In this document: positions 60,759-64,000 of the stretch, in pieces | How positions within the stretch are numbered: position 1 is the first letter of the stretch | Layout of the letters: every line of letters begins with the position of its first letter | DNA from: Arthrobacter sp. SLBN-122 | GTDB lineage: Bacteria; Actinomycetota; Actinomycetes; Actinomycetales; Micrococcaceae | NCBI RefSeq assembly: GCF_006715165.1 | Contig: NZ_VFMS01000001.1 | Span: 1,116,001 to 1,180,000, forward strand | Direction: 5' to 3' | Length of the DNA: 64,000 nucleotides | Made by a program: the position numbers and the translations under genes | The notes under the pieces: model-generated | Seen by the model: the letters and a program-made list of their open reading frames with translations, nothing else | Database searches by the model: none | What the model was told of the DNA's origin: nothing

Positions 60759-62327
60759 TTAGTGGGTGCTGACGACGGCGATGGCCTCGCCGTCGCGGTC
60801 GTCCAGCCTTTGGTTGCGGTCGGCGACGAAGAAGTACAGTGCCGCTGCTATGCCCGCTGCGAAGAACCAGGCGAAGGGTGCCGCGGCAGCCAGCCCGGGT
60901 ACGAAGGCGATCAGCAGGGCCAGGACGGCCGCCGGAACCATGGCGATGATCGCCCGCGGGTTCACGCCTTTCCGGTAGAAGTACGCGCCTTCCGGTGATG
61001 CCGTGTAGAGCTCGGGGACATTGACCTTGCCGCGGCGGATCAGCCAGTAGTCCGCCATGACGACGCCAAACAGCGGGCCAAGCAGCGCACCGAGGCCGCC
61101 GAGGAAGTACACGATGACCAGCGGGTTGTTGTAAAGGTTCCACGGCAGGATGACGAGTCCGATGGTGCCCGAGACCATTGCCGCCCTGCGGAAGTTCAGC
61201 CGGCGGGGAAACAGGTTGGTCAGGGCGTACACGGGGGCGACGAAGTTGGCCATGAGGTTCACGGCGATGGTCAGGATCAACAGGGCAAGGCAGGCAAGGA
61301 CCAGGAACAGCGTGTTGGGGATGGTCTGGACGATATCCGACGGGCTCTTGATGATGGTGCCGTTGATCTTGAACTGGCCGCCGGCCATGACCACCACGAT
61401 GGCGCCGAACACGAGCATGTTGATGGGGATGCCCCAGAAGTTGCCGCGGACCACCGCCTTTTTGGAGACCGCTGAGCGGGTGAAATCGCAGAAGTTCAGG
61501 ACGAACGTGCCGTAGATCGAGACCCAGAGGGCGCCGCCGGCGAAGATGGTGAGCCACATTTCCGGCCCTTCCAGGGCCTTGTTGGAAGACCAGGCGATGC
61601 TTCCACCGGCTTCCACGAAGATCCAGACGGCCATCGCCGCCATGGTGGCGAGGATCACAGGACCGGCAAAGGCCTCATATTTGCGGATCATTTCCATGCC
61701 GAAGCTGACGATGACCAGCTGCACCACCCAGAGGGCCACGAAGGCCATCCATCCCAGCGTGGACAGTCCCAGGATGGAGTCCTGGTCCAGGTCCCCCAGG
61801 GCCGGGAACATGGCTACGAGCATCACGCGGAAGACCACGGAAGCGAGGTAGGTCTGGATGCCGAACCATGCCACGGCCACCGCGCCGCGGAGGAGGCTGG
61901 CAATCTGGGCACCCCTGATGCCGAAACTGATGCGGCTCATGACCGGGAAGGGGACACCGGTCTTGACCCCCATGAAACCGGAAAGGGTCAGGAGTCCGAA
62001 CAGCAGCGCGGCACCAATGCCAAGTGCCATCAGGATCTGCCAGCCGCCCAGACCCAGGGCGAACAGTCCGATGGCAAAGGCGTAGTTGCCCAGGCTGTGC
62101 ACGTCGTTGGCCCAGAGGGTGAAGATGCTGTAGCTCGTCCAGCTGCGGCCCGCGCGTTTGGTGGGGGCAAGGTCGGCATTGTAGAGGGAAGGGCTGATGC
62201 TTGTGCTTGAAGCTGCGCTGGCGGTTTCGCACAGGGCTTCAACGCTGCCCGACGGATGGGCTGGAACGGCTGACGTCTCTGTCAGCCCCTGGCCCGCGTC
62301 AACGCCCGTGGAGGGAGGGGTTTGCAT
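60759..62327 (-). CDS. NCS1-family nucleobase/hydantoin:cation symporter
   Basis: A 522-residue transporter with about 12 predicted helices. NCS1 features are SISPSLYNADLAPT near the N-terminus, WTSYSIFTLWANDVHSLGNYAFAIGLFALGL (helix 1), VKTGVPFPVMSRISFGIRGA, IYGTFVLNFCDFTRSA and FGVVMADYWLIRRGKVNVPELYT. Members import uracil, allantoin, cytosine or hydantoins (e.g. Mhp1) with H+ or Na+. With the racemase-family gene next to it, a hydantoin or allantoin-type substrate is the best guess. ATG 62327. A palindrome lies about 60 nt upstream. Confidence 0.9.
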   Translation of the reverse strand: MQTPPSTGVDAGQGLTETSAVPAHPSGSVEALCETASAASSTSISPSLYNADLAPTKRAGRSWTSYSIFTLWANDVHSLGNYAFAIGLFALGLGGWQILMALGIGAALLFGLLTLSGFMGVKTGVPFPVMSRISFGIRGAQIASLLRGAVAVAWFGIQTYLASVVFRVMLVAMFPALGDLDQDSILGLSTLGWMAFVALWVVQLVIVSFGMEMIRKYEAFAGPVILATMAAMAVWIFVEAGGSIAWSSNKALEGPEMWLTIFAGGALWVSIYGTFVLNFCDFTRSAVSKKAVVRGNFWGIPINMLVFGAIVVVMAGGQFKINGTIIKSPSDIVQTIPNTLFLVLACLALLILTIAVNLMANFVAPVYALTNLFPRRLNFRRAAMVSGTIGLVILPWNLYNNPLVIVYFLGGLGALLGPLFGVVMADYWLIRRGKVNVPELYTASPEGAYFYRKGVNPRAIIAMVPAAVLALLIAFVPGLAAAAPFAWFFAAGIAAALYFFVADRNQRLDDRDGEAIAVVSTH

Positions 62328-62387
62328 AGGGTTCTCAATTCTTTGGAGGATTCCGGGTGGTGAGGCCGACGTTTCGTCGTTTCTGTT

Positions 62388-62404
62388 ATTCCACATTGCG
62401 GAAT
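62388..62404. promoter_or_regulatory. Operator-like palindrome upstream of the NCS1 operon
   Basis: ATTCCACATTGCGGAAT, 7 of 8 pairs symmetric about the central T. It is about 61 nt before the transporter start. The TTCC...GGAA form resembles IclR- or GntR-type operators. No such regulator gene is in the window. Confidence 0.55.
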
Positions 62405-62537
62405 CAAGATATTGAATAGTGAAATAAGAATATGACCTGCGTCACTGACGGTCAAGCAGCAGCATCAGTGCAAGCCAGTCACAAACCGCTGCTTTCTGCC
62501 GTCCGCCTGATTCTCCGCCCGCATGCCAGCCGTCACG

Positions 62538-62566
62538 TTGACCGAGGCTCAGACTCCTACTATTCT
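62538..62566 (+). promoter_or_regulatory. Sigma-A-type promoter of aceE
   Basis: TTGACC (62538-62543) and TATTCT (62561-62566) with a 17-nt spacer. Transcription would start near 62573, giving a leader of about 67 nt. Confidence 0.72.
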
Positions 62567-62578
62567 CATCTAGCAATA

Positions 62579-62604
62579 ATGTTTTCTCGCAATACGAAAA
62601 ACAT
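62579..62604 (+). promoter_or_regulatory. Inverted repeat at the aceE transcription start
   Basis: ATGTTTTCTCG and CGAAAAACAT form imperfect inverted arms around CAATA, starting about 6 nt after the predicted +1. The position fits a repressor site or a leader hairpin. Confidence 0.55.
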
Positions 62605-62639
62605 GAGCCCGATGCATTCAAAGATGAAAAGAGGCTGAC

Positions 62640-64000
62640 GTGGCTGCAGGAGAAGATACCTCCCATATCCTCAGCGGGTTGACTAACCAGCTGCCTGATC
62701 GTGATCCGGAAGAGACTGCCGAGTGGGTTGAGTCCCTGGACGCGTTGATCAGGGAACAGGGCACCGAGCGTGCCCAATACATCATGCGGAGCCTGCTGCA
62801 GCGCGCGGGCGCGCAGAGCGTCGGGGTGCCGATGGTGACCACCACCGATTACGTGAACACGATCCCGGTGGACCAGGAAGCCGAATTCCCGGGCAACGAG
62901 GAGTACGAGCGCCGGTACCGGGCGTACATGCGGTGGAACGCCGCGGTCATGGTCCACCGGGCGCAGCGGCCCGATATTGGGGTCGGCGGGCACATCTCCA
63001 CCTACGCCGGGGCCGCGACCCTGTACGAGGTCGGGTTCAACCACTTCTTCCGCGGCAAGGACCACCCCGGCGGCGGGGACCAGGTCTTCTTCCAGGGCCA
63101 CGCCTCCCCCGGCATGTACGCCAGGGCGTTCATGGAAGGACGCCTGTCCGAGGAGGACCTGGACGGGTTCCGGCAGGAAAAGTCCCGGGAAGGGCATGCC
63201 CTGTCCTCCTACCCGCACCCGCGCCTGATGCCGCACTTCTGGGAATTCCCCACCGTGTCCATGGGCATCGGGCCGATGAACGCGATCTACCAGGCCCAGA
63301 ACAACCGCTACCTGCACAACCGGGGCCTGAAAGACACCTCGGACCAGCAGGTCTGGGCGTTCCTGGGCGACGGGGAAATGGACGAGCCCGAGTCCCGCGG
63401 CCTGCTCCAGCTGGCCGCGAACGAGAACCTGGACAACCTGAACTTCGTGATCAACTGCAACCTCCAGCGCCTGGACGGCCCGGTGCGCGGCAACGGCAAG
63501 ATCATGCAGGAACTCGAAGCGTTCTTCCGCGGCGCGGGCTGGAACGTGATCAAGGTCGTCTGGGGCCGGGAGTGGGATGACCTGCTCACCCGCGACACCG
63601 ACGGGTCCCTGGTGAAAATCATGAACGAGACCGTCGACGGGGACTACCAGACCTACAAAGCCGAATCCGGCGGGTTCGTCCGTGAACACTTCTTCGGGAA
63701 GACCCCGCAGACCAAAGACCTCGTCGCGGACCTCACCGATGACCAGATCTGGAACCTCAAACGCGGCGGCCACGACTACCGCAAGGTCTACGCCGCCTAC
63801 AAGGCCGCCACCGAATTCAAGGGCAAACCCACCGTCATCCTCGCCCACACCGTCAAGGGCTACGGCCTGGGCCCGCACTTCGAGGGCCGCAACGCGACCC
63901 ACCAGATGAAGAAACTGACCCAGGATGACCTGAAGAAGTTCCGCGACCACCTCCGGATCCCCGTCACCGACGAACAGATCGAGAACGACGCCTACCGGCC
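62640..64000 (+). CDS. aceE: Pyruvate dehydrogenase E1 component, homodimeric type (N-terminal part)
   Basis: The first 453 residues are present; the gene runs off the right edge. It decarboxylates pyruvate with thiamine diphosphate in the pyruvate dehydrogenase complex. Motifs are [68 protein letters not shown], and the ThDP-binding [14 protein letters not shown]...[20 protein letters not shown]. This is the AceE form usual in Actinomycetota and gamma-proteobacteria. The GTG at 62640 has AAGAGG upstream. Confidence 0.96.
   Translation, partial: MAAGEDTSHILSGLTNQLPDRDPEETAEWVESLDALIREQGTERAQYIMRSLLQRAGAQSVGVPMVTTTDYVNTIPVDQEAEFPGNEEYERRYRAYMRWNAAVMVHRAQRPDIGVGGHISTYAGAATLYEVGFNHFFRGKDHPGGGDQVFFQGHASPGMYARAFMEGRLSEEDLDGFRQEKSREGHALSSYPHPRLMPHFWEFPTVSMGIGPMNAIYQAQNNRYLHNRGLKDTSDQQVWAFLGDGEMDEPESRGLLQLAANENLDNLNFVINCNLQRLDGPVRGNGKIMQELEAFFRGAGWNVIKVVWGREWDDLLTRDTDGSLVKIMNETVDGDYQTYKAESGGFVREHFFGKTPQTKDLVADLTDDQIWNLKRGGHDYRKVYAAYKAATEFKGKPTVILAHTVKGYGLGPHFEGRNATHQMKKLTQDDLKKFRDHLRIPVTDEQIENDAYR

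Larger units (their letters stand above)
62328..62639. other. Divergent regulatory region between the NCS1 operon and aceE (312 nt)
   Basis: No gene is visible. It contains the operator-like palindrome at 62388-62404 on the NCS1 side, and the aceE promoter with an adjacent inverted repeat on the other side. The middle part (about 62410-62530) shows nothing I can name. Confidence 0.65.

Overview
The window is a high-GC chromosomal segment that looks like Arthrobacter/Pseudarthrobacter (Micrococcaceae, Actinomycetota). The evidence is the third-position G/C bias, frequent GTG/TTG starts with 4-nt ATGA/GTGA overlaps, a homodimeric AceE, MarP, a DUF4244 pilin and an actinobacterial Crp. No rRNA, CRISPR array, IS element or prophage was seen. 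The ends cut topA (left) and aceE (right).

The backbone runs topA, DEAH helicase, tad/flp pilus operon, nth, CoA-type Nudix, acs, marP, crp, Nudix/RidA/DUF4177, class A PBP and metallophosphoesterase. As I recall it, this gene set resembles the M. tuberculosis Rv3646c-Rv3683 region. Carbohydrate islands interrupt it.

Region by region: 1-6.1 kb holds topA, a methyltransferase, two related tandem lipoproteins, TrhO and a GNAT protein. 6.2-14.1 kb holds a MrfA/Hrq1-type helicase converging on a seven-gene tad operon. 14.2-19.3 kb holds a PolA-like polymerase, a DUF1508 protein, Nudix, endonuclease III and a membrane protein. 19.7-34.2 kb holds acs and two sugar ABC importers: one with a DeoR regulator, and one with LacI, a Gfo/Idh oxidoreductase and a GH36 alpha-galactosidase. 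34.2-36.8 kb holds aroQ, marP and crp. 36.8-42.9 kb is an arabinoside island (GH51, ABC importer, LacI). 43-51.8 kb holds Nudix, RidA, DUF4177, PBP, phosphoesterase and a heterodimeric ABC exporter. 51.8-53.7 kb holds tRNA-Pro(CGG) and a peptide/regulator pair. 53.7-59.2 kb holds purC, purD, a sulfite-oxidase-like protein, an asparaginase and a sterol-carrier-family protein. 59.2-62.3 kb holds an SDR, an Asp/Glu/hydantoin racemase-family protein and an NCS1 transporter. 62.6 kb to the end is aceE.

The three sugar importers each have a binding protein and two permeases but no ATPase, so they probably share an ATPase encoded elsewhere. LacI-type palindromes and CRP-consensus sites lie in several promoter regions, and the crp gene is in the window.

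The most interesting locus is 52.06-53.68 kb. A 75-residue secreted peptide precursor ends in IGNWPDPA and carries a second identical internal copy that differs only at synonymous positions. It is divergent from a 421-residue HTH+TPR regulator with the layout of RRNPP pheromone receptors. This looks like an actinobacterial peptide quorum-sensing cassette.
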